Shown one piece after another: positions 7,513 to 16,307 of a DNA stretch of 64,000 bases; within the stretch, counting starts at the first letter, position 1; each line of letters starts with the position of its first letter. The notes under the pieces are model-generated. The model searched no databases. It was given only the letters and a program-made list of their open reading frames with translations, and was not told the origin of the DNA. The stretch comes from RGIG529 sp050950425. Lineage in GTDB: Bacteria > Bacillota > Clostridia > Oscillospirales > Oscillospiraceae. The DNA lies in contig JBMNHO010000002.1 in NCBI GenBank assembly GCA_050950425.1, positions 744,001 to 808,000 of the forward strand, in the 5' to 3' direction. The translations under genes were made by a program, and so were the position numbers.

Positions 7513-8358
7513 TCAAACGCCAACCGTTTCAGAGGTCTCTGCTTTGCTGTCACCGGCTTGGTCGGTTCCGGGCTGGCGATAGCCGTATCCATAGCCCTGA
7601 TTGTATCGATTGCGATGTCCATATTTCTTGTATTTTGTTTTTGCGGACCCCGTGTCGTTCATCACAAACCCCAACACCTTGACCTTTAAAAACTCCAGCT
7701 GCCGCATGGCCTCTGCCAGAGAGTGCCGGTTGCAATAATTCTGCCGTACCACCATGATCATACCGCTGAGCAGCTTCGATACCGCAAGGCTGTCGCTCAC
7801 CGCGTTCACAGGGGGAATGTCCACAATGATGTAATCAAAGGATTCCGACAGCACACCCAGCATTTGCTGCATTCTGACAGAGGACAGCAGCTCGGAAGGA
7901 TTGGGAGGAATCTCCCCGGCAGGCAGCACAAACAGCGATTTCAGCAAAGGAGACACCTGCACCGCGTCATTGAGCTGGCTGACGCCCGCAAGCACATTTG
8001 ACAAGCCGGGGGCTTCCGGAATTTCGAGTATCTTGGCCACAACCGGGATCCTCATATCCGCGTCTATCAGGAGAACTCTTTTTTTTGTCTCCGCGAGGGT
8101 ATATGCCAAATTCACGGAAGTGACGCTTTTGCCCTCCCCCCGCAGTGCGCTGGTTACGCCGATGATCTTGCATTCACGCTCGTCGGACATGCTGAAAATG
8201 AGATTGGTGCGCAGCAGCTTGTACGCTTCGGCGGCGGAAAAGCTCAGTTGGTTTCCCACCACTTTTCTCCGTCCCTGTGTCTCGTGTCCTCTTGCGCCCC
8301 TTTCGCCCATATCATAACAGAAGATATCTTCCCCTTTTTTGTTGCTTTTTTTCTTCAT
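7513..8358 (-). CDS. Capsule tyrosine kinase (CpsD/CapB type BY-kinase)
   Basis: The 281-aa cytoplasmic kinase has a Walker A motif (SALRGEGKSVTS), Walker A' (VLLIDADMR) and Walker B (YIIVDIPP). Its C-terminal cluster of tyrosines (YKKYGHRNRYNQGYGYGYRQ) is the autophosphorylation site. It works with the separate membrane adaptor encoded just upstream, as in Gram-positive bacteria. The ATG at 8358 has an excellent GGGGTGA site; GTG 8367 would overlap the upstream stop but is less well placed. Confidence 0.95.
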   Translation of the reverse strand: MKKKSNKKGEDIFCYDMGERGARGHETQGRRKVVGNQLSFSAAEAYKLLRTNLIFSMSDERECKIIGVTSALRGEGKSVTSVNLAYTLAETKKRVLLIDADMRIPVVAKILEIPEAPGLSNVLAGVSQLNDAVQVSPLLKSLFVLPAGEIPPNPSELLSSVRMQQMLGVLSESFDYIIVDIPPVNAVSDSLAVSKLLSGMIMVVRQNYCNRHSLAEAMRQLEFLKVKVLGFVMNDTGSAKTKYKKYGHRNRYNQGYGYGYRQPGTDQAGDSKAETSETVGV

Positions 8359-8363
8359 GGATC

Positions 8364-9119
8364 TCACCCCTTTCTTGCGTTTTCCGTCGTTTTATAGTAG
8401 GCGTACGGCTCGGCATCCTCGGCCCTGGTTAAATTGGGGATGGCGGCCAAAATCGGCAAATCATACGTTTGAATGAGATATTCTTCGCTTTGGATTTGCG
8501 TGTCCGTCATTTCCCTGATGATGATGATCACACCGGCAATAACAATGCCGATGAGCACACCAATGGCCGTAAACATCGTGATGTTGGGAGATGCCTTTTC
8601 TGTGGGCTTCACCGCATAGTCTACAATGCGCACGGAACTGCCGTCTACAATGTCCGCTATTTTGTTGGGCAGAATGTCCGCGATGGTATTGGCAATCAGC
8701 TCAGCCTCCTGCGGATCGTCGCTGGTAATTTTAATTTTAAACACTTCCGTATTGTTGACCGGTTCAGATTCAATCATCTGTCTTAGCTCTTTGTAGGAGT
8801 AGTCAAGTCCGGTTTTTGCAAGGACGTCATTCAACGTGGTCCGGCTTTTTAAAATGACAATATATGTATCCACCAGGCTTTGCGCCGCCGTGAGTTCAGA
8901 GGAGGAAATGGAAAAGGAGGTGCTTCCGAGAGAGAACGAGCTATTGTTGACATACAGGAGCGCTTCTCCTTCATACAGCGGTGTCACGGCAAACGCGGCG
9001 TAGGAAAACATGGCGCCGCCTGCCACGAGGGCCGCAAGGATGATCGCCCACAAGCGATGCCACAGGGCACGTAAAATTTGTAACAGATCGATTTCGTAGT
9101 AACCGTTTGACTTATCCAT
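8364..9119 (-). CDS. Capsule chain-length/kinase adaptor (Wzz/CpsC family)
   Basis: The 251-aa protein has a transmembrane helix near each end (about residues 24-45 and 178-200) enclosing an extracellular Wzz-type domain (YEGEALLYVNNSS, then coiled helices). A short cytoplasmic tail would activate the BY-kinase. Proteins of this family set polymer length and couple synthesis to export. Its stop is followed almost at once by the kinase ATG. Confidence 0.93.
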   Translation of the reverse strand: MDKSNGYYEIDLLQILRALWHRLWAIILAALVAGGAMFSYAAFAVTPLYEGEALLYVNNSSFSLGSTSFSISSSELTAAQSLVDTYIVILKSRTTLNDVLAKTGLDYSYKELRQMIESEPVNNTEVFKIKITSDDPQEAELIANTIADILPNKIADIVDGSSVRIVDYAVKPTEKASPNITMFTAIGVLIGIVIAGVIIIIREMTDTQIQSEEYLIQTYDLPILAAIPNLTRAEDAEPYAYYKTTENARKG

Positions 9120-9149
9120 TTTTTGTCTCCTTGCTTATCGTTCTTGCTT

Positions 9150-10532
9150 TCATCTCGTTCCAAGCAAATGGTTCCCAGCGGGTATGGGGTCGGTGGTCGT
9201 CTTTTTTGCATTTGCAGCGGGTATTGTCATCACGAGCAGCACGCTAAAATAAAACATGCTTTCAAAATGTCCGTGGGAAACCATTCCAAAGACCACAAAC
9301 AGCATGAATGCCGGCAAAAGCCAAAACAGCTCGCCGCCCCGCTTTAAAAACCGCCGAAGCCCATGGCCCATTCCGGCCAAAATCGCGGCTGTTTCCAAAA
9401 GGCCAAACGCCGTGACGGATTCTATCAGGATATTGTGCGCGTACATGATAGAGTGGGTGTACCCGGCGAACGTCCGTCTGGCCGCATATTCGGCGAACCC
9501 GATTCCCTTGAACAGAATGGTCCAATCATTGAGCCATCGGTTGATATAGTACGCCCATGCCACAAATCGGCCGGTTGAAAGATCCTCGGCAGACATCCTT
9601 TTCTGCATAATGGAAACGGCATTTCCGGTTCCGCTCCCAATCCAAAGGGACAGACCCCCCGCTGCCACGCCAATCGCTATCGCTGACAGGACAAACGCCT
9701 TTGTCCCGTTCTCCTTTTGCCTGAATCGGAACCAGAAGAAGAGAACCAGCTCGATGAGCAAGCCGCCATAGAAGGTTTTGGAATAGGTCATCCCTCCCAA
9801 CACCACCATGTTGGCGATGAAAAACAGCCCCACCCATGTCTTTTGTTGACGGCCCAGCAGCAGCGCCAGATTGGCGGCAATCAAAACCAGCAAAAGAGAG
9901 CCGAACATAACAGAATCGCCGACCATTCCGGCAAAGCGCAAGTACGCATACCGGCCGGAGAGAAACTGCTCTGCTCCATTGTTGATTGCCATTCCGCTTT
10001 CCAGCATGCGGTACCCCCACCATGAGGCAAATAAAACGGAAAGGGAATACATGCTGACGATGTCTGAAATTTTTTCAGTCACGATGGGTTCACGATAAAG
10101 CAAAACACAAGTGAGCAGCAAAATGAACCAGCTCAAATAGCGATTGACATCTGTCAAATTATACGCCGTGATCACAAAAATGACACCCAGTAAGATCATT
10201 TTCTGAGAAAGCATGTACTTTCTGTGTTCCTGCGCCAAATATCGAACAATGACAATGCCGCACAAAACGTAAAACAAACTGGTGCTTTGTATGCTTCCGT
10301 TCATTACGTTAAAAAACGCGAGACATAGGAACAGATAGACTCCAAGCTCCTCGTACTTCACGAGAAAACCGAGAAGCAGCAAAATACCCGTTATCAGCAA
10401 AGCGCCCATCGAAAATTGAAACAATTGAACCAGACCCAGTAGATTCAGCAGGGCAAATATCCCGATGTACATCAGCGTTCTGCTGCTGATGGTCCCCTTC
10501 CATTGCAGCGTTCCGATTCTCTTTTTATCCAT
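9150..10532 (-). CDS. O-antigen polymerase/ligase-like (Wzy) membrane protein
   Basis: The 460-aa protein is almost wholly hydrophobic with roughly 11-12 transmembrane helices. It has a larger loop (about residues 325-375, SAEDLSTGRFVAWAYYINRW then GFAEYAARRTFAGYTHSIMYAHNILIE) whose layout matches O-antigen ligase/Wzy polymerases. It would join repeat units at the outer face of the membrane. It overlaps the upstream gene by eight bases and has AAGGAAAA before the ATG. Family calls for Wzy proteins rest on topology and context. Confidence 0.85.
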   Translation of the reverse strand: MDKKRIGTLQWKGTISSRTLMYIGIFALLNLLGLVQLFQFSMGALLITGILLLLGFLVKYEELGVYLFLCLAFFNVMNGSIQSTSLFYVLCGIVIVRYLAQEHRKYMLSQKMILLGVIFVITAYNLTDVNRYLSWFILLLTCVLLYREPIVTEKISDIVSMYSLSVLFASWWGYRMLESGMAINNGAEQFLSGRYAYLRFAGMVGDSVMFGSLLLVLIAANLALLLGRQQKTWVGLFFIANMVVLGGMTYSKTFYGGLLIELVLFFWFRFRQKENGTKAFVLSAIAIGVAAGGLSLWIGSGTGNAVSIMQKRMSAEDLSTGRFVAWAYYINRWLNDWTILFKGIGFAEYAARRTFAGYTHSIMYAHNILIESVTAFGLLETAAILAGMGHGLRRFLKRGGELFWLLPAFMLFVVFGMVSHGHFESMFYFSVLLVMTIPAANAKKTTTDPIPAGNHLLGTR

Positions 10533-11751
10533 GATTTGTTTTCCTTTTCAGTCTTCTGATCCCGCCGGATATCTTCATCCTCAGCTTCAGCGGAACATGA
10601 AGCTGGGCCCAGCTGCGCAGCCGCCGAACTGTTGTCATATGCTTCCGGCATTCCTTCTCATATATCTCAAACGCTCCTTTTGAAAAACTGTTGCACATAG
10701 CATCCCGGCCATCCGGCAGCGCAGGCGGCTTGTGGAGCTGCCCATTGGCCCGCATCTCGCCGGGTACGTCCAAGGGCGTCCGATGGAATCGGCAGGAAAC
10801 GGCATCCCAAAAGCCCTCGCCGGCCGGAGAATTCAGCAAGACAATGCTGCTGGCCTCATATGGGTGAAAGTCCTTATACCTGCTGTATGAATTGCAGTCC
10901 CCTAGGGTAATGTCGCTGACGCGCGCCTCTTGCGCGTAGGAGCAAGCATAGCAGGACCTTCGAAACAATTCCCCGTCCAGATATGCCTTGAAATACACGT
11001 CGCGCTCCGCTCTGCGCCATAAGACTTTGGTTCTCCCCCTCTTGTCCTGAAAGGTTGTCTTTGAAATATATCCGGACCGGTCATATTTTGTGCGGTTTCG
11101 AAACCGATAAGAGACCACCCTCATTTTGGCACGGTCTGAAAGCCAGCGTATATACGACCGAAACGCCAGAGGCGATGAAACCCCATGGCAAACAATGTCA
11201 ACCGTAATCAGTTTGTCGTAGTCTCGGCCCAAATAGCCTTTCAGCCCGGCAATTTGGCAGGGAGTGCCGCTATACAGGACAAACCGGCCGTCTTCCAGGA
11301 ATCGTTTGCACGCCCGGTGGCTCAATCCAATGTCGCTTTGAACATATTTTGAGCCAAGCATCGGCGCAAGCTCGGCCGATGACCGGGCACATCCGTGGCG
11401 CACATCAAAATCCTGATCCATATATGCACCAAAGGCCACCCCATTTTGCGATTCTATGACATAGTCTGCAAATGTGGCGAAGGCTCCTCCGGACGCTGAA
11501 TTTTGAATCAGCTTGCCATCCATGCCCACCGCCAGCCACCCTTTTGCGGCTTTTCTCCATTTGATTGACGGTATCTCCCGCATTTGCGGGCACACCTGTT
11601 CACATACACCGCATTCCACGCAGGCGTCGGACAGTTCAGGCGCGCAAAACCCCTCCGCATCCGGCACCAGCTGAACGGCGCCGAACGCGCACGCATTGAC
11701 ACATGCGCCGCAAGCCGTACAGGTCTGCCCGGGCAATTTGCGGATGCTCAT
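10525..11751 (-). CDS. F420 hydrogenase/dehydrogenase beta-subunit family Fe-S protein
   Basis: The 408-aa protein begins with two 4Fe-4S motifs (CTACGACVNAC and CVECGVCEQVC) followed by the F420H2 dehydrogenase beta domain (KGWLAVGMDG, SASGGAFATF, YSGTPCQIAGL, DIVCHGVSSP, SDITLGD). Proteins of this type are often encoded beside polysaccharide pyruvyl transferases in capsule clusters, as here. Their substrate in that setting is unknown, and no F420 pathway is visible. The ATG overlaps the transferase stop (ATGA), which suggests coupled translation and a joint task in pyruvyl modification. Confidence 0.88.
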   Translation of the reverse strand: MSIRKLPGQTCTACGACVNACAFGAVQLVPDAEGFCAPELSDACVECGVCEQVCPQMREIPSIKWRKAAKGWLAVGMDGKLIQNSASGGAFATFADYVIESQNGVAFGAYMDQDFDVRHGCARSSAELAPMLGSKYVQSDIGLSHRACKRFLEDGRFVLYSGTPCQIAGLKGYLGRDYDKLITVDIVCHGVSSPLAFRSYIRWLSDRAKMRVVSYRFRNRTKYDRSGYISKTTFQDKRGRTKVLWRRAERDVYFKAYLDGELFRRSCYACSYAQEARVSDITLGDCNSYSRYKDFHPYEASSIVLLNSPAGEGFWDAVSCRFHRTPLDVPGEMRANGQLHKPPALPDGRDAMCNSFSKGAFEIYEKECRKHMTTVRRLRSWAQLHVPLKLRMKISGGIRRLKRKTNHG

Positions 11752-12857
11752 AACAGAACCTCAGCCAAATATTTTGTTGCCCGTGCCCGCTCTGTCTCCA
11801 GCACCTGCGCAATGTTTTTTGCCTTTTCCCAAACCTCGTTCCAATCGGTGGCTCGGTATGCATCGATCGTGTCTATCTGCATATTTTCAAGCTTTAAGGT
11901 TCGAAACAGGCTCTCAATGCGGCTGTTGCGGACCAGGTTGCGATAGGGAACCACGTTGCTTCCCATCAGCAACGCCATCACAATCCCATGAAATGAGTTG
12001 GTCAGCACCATGTGGGCCTGGTCGATGACATGCAAAAATTCCCTTGGCCCATATATCGAAATTTGAACATCCGCAAAACGGGGCTTTCTCAGAGAGCTGC
12101 ACAAAGCCACACAAGGCAGCCCCGTTTGTTGTTTGGCGAGAAGCGCCAATTCCTCCACAATGGGATTGTCCTGCAACGGATAATAGAGAATATATTTTTC
12201 CGGCATTTTTTGGTTCGGCATTTTTTCAATCGAGCGCCAATAGGAAGGGGGATAAAGCAGCGTGGGGTCAATGTGTTGGTGAATTGTTTTTTCAATGCCA
12301 AGGGTATTCTGAAGCAGCGACTTTGCCGTGTCTTCCCGGACGCTGATGCGATCCATCGTGTCGATACTGCTTTTGAGGAAATCGCAGCCTTTGACGTCCA
12401 CCACGTCCTGTCCGATGCTTGCGGCATAAGAGAGCTTTTTTTCAGCCAGATGTTTGGCAAACTCCAAAAAAAATGTTTTGTCGTAGCGGACATGTGCCGG
12501 ATTCCAAATTTGGTCGCTGCCGCAGAGATAGGCGTCCAGCGAGGGCGGCGCCGCAAGGATCTGCTCCGCGGTACGGTAGCATGCTGTTTTCTCCGGGTAA
12601 TATTCTTTTTCAAACTGCTGGAATAAGCGATGCCGCCCGTTCAGCCTGCGCCCCAAAACCATCATCTTCAGCCGATCTTTTCCGCTGGGCTTGCCTGTTT
12701 TCCCTTGCTCTGCAATGTCAGTGAAATAATCCGGGCGATAGTCAATCATGACCGGCTTGTGACCCAAATCAGCTATCTTTTGACAAATGGCGTGAGCCTG
12801 CAAGGAAGCACCCGGATTGGTTGAACAATGCGCCGTAATGACTCCGACTGTTTTCAT
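11748..12857 (-). CDS. Polysaccharide pyruvyl transferase family protein
   Basis: The 369-aa protein begins MKTVGVITAHCSTNPGASLQ and shows PS_pyruv_trans features: LCGSDQIWNP, KLSYAASIGQD, ISVREDTAKSLL, IDPTLLYPPSYW and the C-terminal VLTNSFHGIVMALLMG. These enzymes transfer pyruvate from phosphoenolpyruvate to a sugar as a ketal, adding negative charge to the glycan. The start is the ATG at 12857 with GAGAGGG. The frame stays open to 12995, but the extra segment overlaps the flippase gene and is not protein-like. Its ATG overlaps the flippase stop. Confidence 0.9.
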   Translation of the reverse strand: MKTVGVITAHCSTNPGASLQAHAICQKIADLGHKPVMIDYRPDYFTDIAEQGKTGKPSGKDRLKMMVLGRRLNGRHRLFQQFEKEYYPEKTACYRTAEQILAAPPSLDAYLCGSDQIWNPAHVRYDKTFFLEFAKHLAEKKLSYAASIGQDVVDVKGCDFLKSSIDTMDRISVREDTAKSLLQNTLGIEKTIHQHIDPTLLYPPSYWRSIEKMPNQKMPEKYILYYPLQDNPIVEELALLAKQQTGLPCVALCSSLRKPRFADVQISIYGPREFLHVIDQAHMVLTNSFHGIVMALLMGSNVVPYRNLVRNSRIESLFRTLKLENMQIDTIDAYRATDWNEVWEKAKNIAQVLETERARATKYLAEVLL

Positions 12858-14116
12858 GATGGTACCCTCTCTTTGTTGTTCTGCAGCCTGTCCCGGTGCT
12901 TGATGACCATGGCGGCCCGCCAGCCCGCAACGCAGCATTCCGTTACCGTAAGCACAACAGCGGCGCTTACGATGGAGACCCTGCCCATGGCCCAAAGCAA
13001 CAGCATCCCAAATATATATACCACAGCACCCACCGCGTTGGCAAGGTTTGATTGCCGCTGCAGTCCCATTGGCACAAGAACCGGGAATGCCAGAATGTAG
13101 TTGATCGGCGTGATGGCTATCACAGGGATCATCGCCCTAAAGACACCGGCAGATTCCAAATACTGCGCACCGAAAATGAACCCAATGATCGGCTCTGCCC
13201 AGATCAGCCCAACGGCCCCTCCGACCAGCACCACAGGCATCAGCAGACGCATCATGCGCCAGGCGCTTTGATAGTGATGGGTTTTTGCGATATGGGGCAG
13301 CAAGCTGTCCGAAATGGGGGAGCTCATGGTCATTCCGACGTTCATCAGCTTTTCCGGACACGCGTAAAGGGCGACCATAGACGCGGGGAGAACAGCGCCG
13401 AGAATGGCGGTGTTCCCGCCCCGATAGACGGTGGACGCGATTCTGGACAGGAAAAACCCAAAGGCATTTTTCAAGCTGGCCCAGATCTGCTCTTTGGTTA
13501 CCTTGACCAGTCCCACCTTGTATTTTCGAGTGATGTAAATCCACGCGATGGCAAACGACAGCGCGGCGCCCGCCATCCGCATCCCCGGAACCAGCAGATA
13601 ATCTGCGTCGGATTTCACCGTGATCAATATCAAGGCGGTGGTAATCCCTTTGCTTAGCAGCGTCAGCAGCGCCACCGTTCGCATGTCCTCCATCCCCCGC
13701 AGGAAAAACATCGGCAAAAGCGCCTCTAGAATGATTGCCGCCAAATACAGGTAAAATGCCGCGGCCCAAGGGGTGTAGCTGGGGATCAGGTAAATCGCGG
13801 CGCTCATGATACCGACAGACAGGACAGCCAGCAAGATCCGGATCACCATCACGCAGGTCAGGCATTCGCTCAGCTTCTTTCCATCCGTTCGGTTTTCCGC
13901 TATCTCCGTAACCCCGGACACCATAAAGCCAAAATCGATCAGCATGGTGAAATAAATCATCAATCCAAGGGCGATGGACAACGCGCCGTAATACCCTTGG
14001 GAAAGCACACGGGTTTGATACGGCACAATCAGCAGGCTGAAAAAATACCCCGCAAATTGCATGATATATAGCATAACCGTATTTTCAAAGAGTGTTCGGC
14101 TCCCTGCTTTGGTCAC
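12854..14116 (-). CDS. Wzx-type polysaccharide flippase
   Basis: The 420-aa protein has about 12 transmembrane helices and the MOP-superfamily opening (LFENTVMLYIMQFAGYFFSL, then VPYQTRVLSQGYYGALSIAL). It would flip undecaprenyl-linked repeat units to the outer leaflet. It starts with GTG at 14116 behind AAGAAGG, and its last codons overlap the pyruvyl transferase ATG. Together with the polymerase gene it marks a Wzx/Wzy-dependent pathway. Confidence 0.93.
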   Translation of the reverse strand: MTKAGSRTLFENTVMLYIMQFAGYFFSLLIVPYQTRVLSQGYYGALSIALGLMIYFTMLIDFGFMVSGVTEIAENRTDGKKLSECLTCVMVIRILLAVLSVGIMSAAIYLIPSYTPWAAAFYLYLAAIILEALLPMFFLRGMEDMRTVALLTLLSKGITTALILITVKSDADYLLVPGMRMAGAALSFAIAWIYITRKYKVGLVKVTKEQIWASLKNAFGFFLSRIASTVYRGGNTAILGAVLPASMVALYACPEKLMNVGMTMSSPISDSLLPHIAKTHHYQSAWRMMRLLMPVVLVGGAVGLIWAEPIIGFIFGAQYLESAGVFRAMIPVIAITPINYILAFPVLVPMGLQRQSNLANAVGAVVYIFGMLLLWAMGRVSIVSAAVVLTVTECCVAGWRAAMVIKHRDRLQNNKERVPS

Positions 14117-14139
14117 ATAATCGCCTTCTTTATCTCCAT

Positions 14140-15219
14140 CTATTTGAAATACAGCGCCTGATATTGATCGGCGCAGGCTTGAATGCTGTATTTTCTCGCC
14201 AGCATGGTGCTGTAATCAGAAAACTGTTTGCAAAGGTCAGGCGATTGTACCAACCGCTCCATTGCGTCGACGAGGCTCGCCTGGTCTCCTGTTTCCGTCA
14301 GCAGCCCGTTTTTCAAGTGTTCCACAACGTCCACAATGCCGCCGGCCTTTGTGGAAAGAATGGGCAGCCCCGCCGCCATGGCTTCCAACACCGTCAGCGG
14401 CACCCCCTCATAGTCGGAGCTCATCAGGTAAGCGTGGGCGCTCCACAGATAGCGTTCCACATCGGGAACATTCCCGGTGAAGCAGACCGAGGAGCCAAGC
14501 CCAAGCGCTTCGCACTGCCGCTCCAGCTGAGGTCTTAGCTCTCCATCCCCCATAATAAAAAGCTCCGTGTCGGGGTGCCGGCGATGAACCTCCGCAAAGG
14601 CTTGAAGCATCAACGGATAATTTTTCTGCGGGGACAATCGGCCGACCGCCGCAAATCGAAAGGGCGGCGCAGGGGGATACGTCTGAGGCCGGGAAAAACG
14701 CTTGACGTCTATGCCGCCGTATATGCAAGGGATCTTTTCCTTCGAAATGCCATACGTTTCCGAAAGGGACTGTTGACACAGCGCCGATATGGCAACCGGC
14801 TGCACACGGCAGCGACGGAAGGCAAACTTTAAAACCCGGCGCCTGATCCCCGCGGCATCTTTTTCGGCAAGGTTGTGTACGGTGTAGTACCGCCGCTTTG
14901 TGCCTGCCAAACACATGGGCAGAAGCAGATAGGGCATGACCCGCAAATGCGCGTGGATCACATCCGGCTGAAAGGCTCGTATCGCTTGATGGATTGCAAC
15001 GATACATCGCAAATCCACGCCGCTTTTTTTGTGAAGATACTGCACGTCAAGCCCACATTCATCCGCCAACGATTCCAATATATCTCCCTTGGGCGGATAC
15101 AGAACAAGGATGCGAATTTGCAAATCCGGCGCCTTAATTTCATTTGCGATGGAAATAGCCATGCGCTGGCCCCCTCCGGTCTCCAATTCCGGCAGGACGA
15201 TCAAAACCTTTCGTTTCAT
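14140..15219 (-). CDS. Glycosyltransferase family 4 protein
   Basis: The 359-aa protein has a GT-B fold. It opens with KVLIVLPELETGGGQRMAIS, has VIHAHLRVMPYLL and a C-terminal donor site (FAAVGRLSPQKNYPLMLQAF and SSDYEGVPLTVLEAMAAGLP, with the E-x7-E pattern). It adds a sugar to the lipid-linked repeat in the cytoplasm; the donor cannot be read from sequence. The ATG at 15219 overlaps the stop of the upstream glycosyltransferase (ATGA). Confidence 0.92.
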   Translation of the reverse strand: MKRKVLIVLPELETGGGQRMAISIANEIKAPDLQIRILVLYPPKGDILESLADECGLDVQYLHKKSGVDLRCIVAIHQAIRAFQPDVIHAHLRVMPYLLLPMCLAGTKRRYYTVHNLAEKDAAGIRRRVLKFAFRRCRVQPVAISALCQQSLSETYGISKEKIPCIYGGIDVKRFSRPQTYPPAPPFRFAAVGRLSPQKNYPLMLQAFAEVHRRHPDTELFIMGDGELRPQLERQCEALGLGSSVCFTGNVPDVERYLWSAHAYLMSSDYEGVPLTVLEAMAAGLPILSTKAGGIVDVVEHLKNGLLTETGDQASLVDAMERLVQSPDLCKQFSDYSTMLARKYSIQACADQYQALYFK

Positions 15220-16277
15220 ACCTCCGATCGCCCCATCCAATCAAATATTTGCTTCATCGACGCATCCGGTTGATATTTGTGGGCCTCTTGGATGCATGCA
15301 TGCCGCATGTTCTCCACCCGCTCCGGATGATCCATACAATATCGCATTTTCTCCTCCAATAACCCAGGCTGCCGCCAATCGTAGCAAAAGCCGGTCTTTC
15401 CTTCTTTTAAAATCTCCGCATTGTAATTCCAGTCCGTTGCAATGGTGGGCAGCCCCGCCGCAAAGCACTCCACAAGGGTTCCGGGCATGCCCTCCCCCTT
15501 CCAAGTTGTGGGAAAGAGATGTATAAAATAGCGCTTTAAGGTATCCACGCTTTTTTCAGACGGAACGCTCCCCATATAACGCACCGCTCCAACAGACTGG
15601 TCTAACAATGCTTCAAACTCGGCCCGGTAGTCTTCCTCCAGCGGGCCGTAAATATCAAGGCTCACCATGCCGCCTTTTTCAGCATGAATCGCCATCGCCG
15701 CTTTGATGGCATCGCTGATTCCTTTTGCCTTTGTGACCCTGCAAAAGGTGCAAAAACGAAACGGCGGCGCGGCATACGCTGGAAACTCGCTTTCTTCCAC
15801 AATCCGCACATTTCGAAAATTATACGTCTCGACGGCGTTGTGTACGCCCGCCGCTTTTAACGCGTCTACTTGAGAACGTCCTTCCGCTAAGTTCACAACA
15901 AAGGAATTGAGATATTTCACCCAGACAGGATGCTCCTTGACGTTCTGTCCAAACAGTCCGCCGATCATGCGGTGATAGACGCGCCTGCGAAATATCCGAT
16001 TCATATAGTACAGAAACGGCAGGAAAAACCGGCGGCCGTTGTTTGAAAGCAGGATAAAAATATGCCGGCACCGAAACAGGCATACAAAAGACCGGAACAG
16101 GCACCTGATCGCGTGCTGTTTATACTGGTATGTATCCACGCAATACACCGAGGTTTTCAGTCTGGTCTCCAGCTCGTCGCGGATCACTCGCGTAACAATT
16201 GTTTGCCCGTCATACATCTCCGCCCCGTCCGCAACGCGTCCAATGATGCCGATTCTCTCTTTCTTGTTTGTATACAT
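15216..16277 (-). CDS. Glycosyltransferase family 4 protein
   Basis: This second GT-B enzyme has 353 residues. N-terminal IGIIGRVADGAEMYDGQTIV and C-terminal FCTFCRVTKAKGISDAIKAA, LFPTTWKGEGMPGTLVECFA and GLPTIATDWNYNAEI identify the donor-binding half. The middle contains a basic stretch (MNRIFRRRVYHRMIGG) that may touch the membrane. ATG 16277 is placed five bases after AAGGAG, better than the GTG at 16283. It is translationally coupled to the next glycosyltransferase. Confidence 0.92.
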   Translation of the reverse strand: MYTNKKERIGIIGRVADGAEMYDGQTIVTRVIRDELETRLKTSVYCVDTYQYKQHAIRCLFRSFVCLFRCRHIFILLSNNGRRFFLPFLYYMNRIFRRRVYHRMIGGLFGQNVKEHPVWVKYLNSFVVNLAEGRSQVDALKAAGVHNAVETYNFRNVRIVEESEFPAYAAPPFRFCTFCRVTKAKGISDAIKAAMAIHAEKGGMVSLDIYGPLEEDYRAEFEALLDQSVGAVRYMGSVPSEKSVDTLKRYFIHLFPTTWKGEGMPGTLVECFAAGLPTIATDWNYNAEILKEGKTGFCYDWRQPGLLEEKMRYCMDHPERVENMRHACIQEAHKYQPDASMKQIFDWMGRSEV

Positions 16278-16307
16278 TTGCACTCCTTCGGCGGCGACAT
16301 CGGCCCA

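Noticed and set aside
11748..12995. Longer version of the pyruvyl transferase starting at 12995
   Set aside because: The extra 46 residues overlap the flippase gene and read as non-protein sequence; the ATG at 12857 has a good ribosome site and matches the family start.
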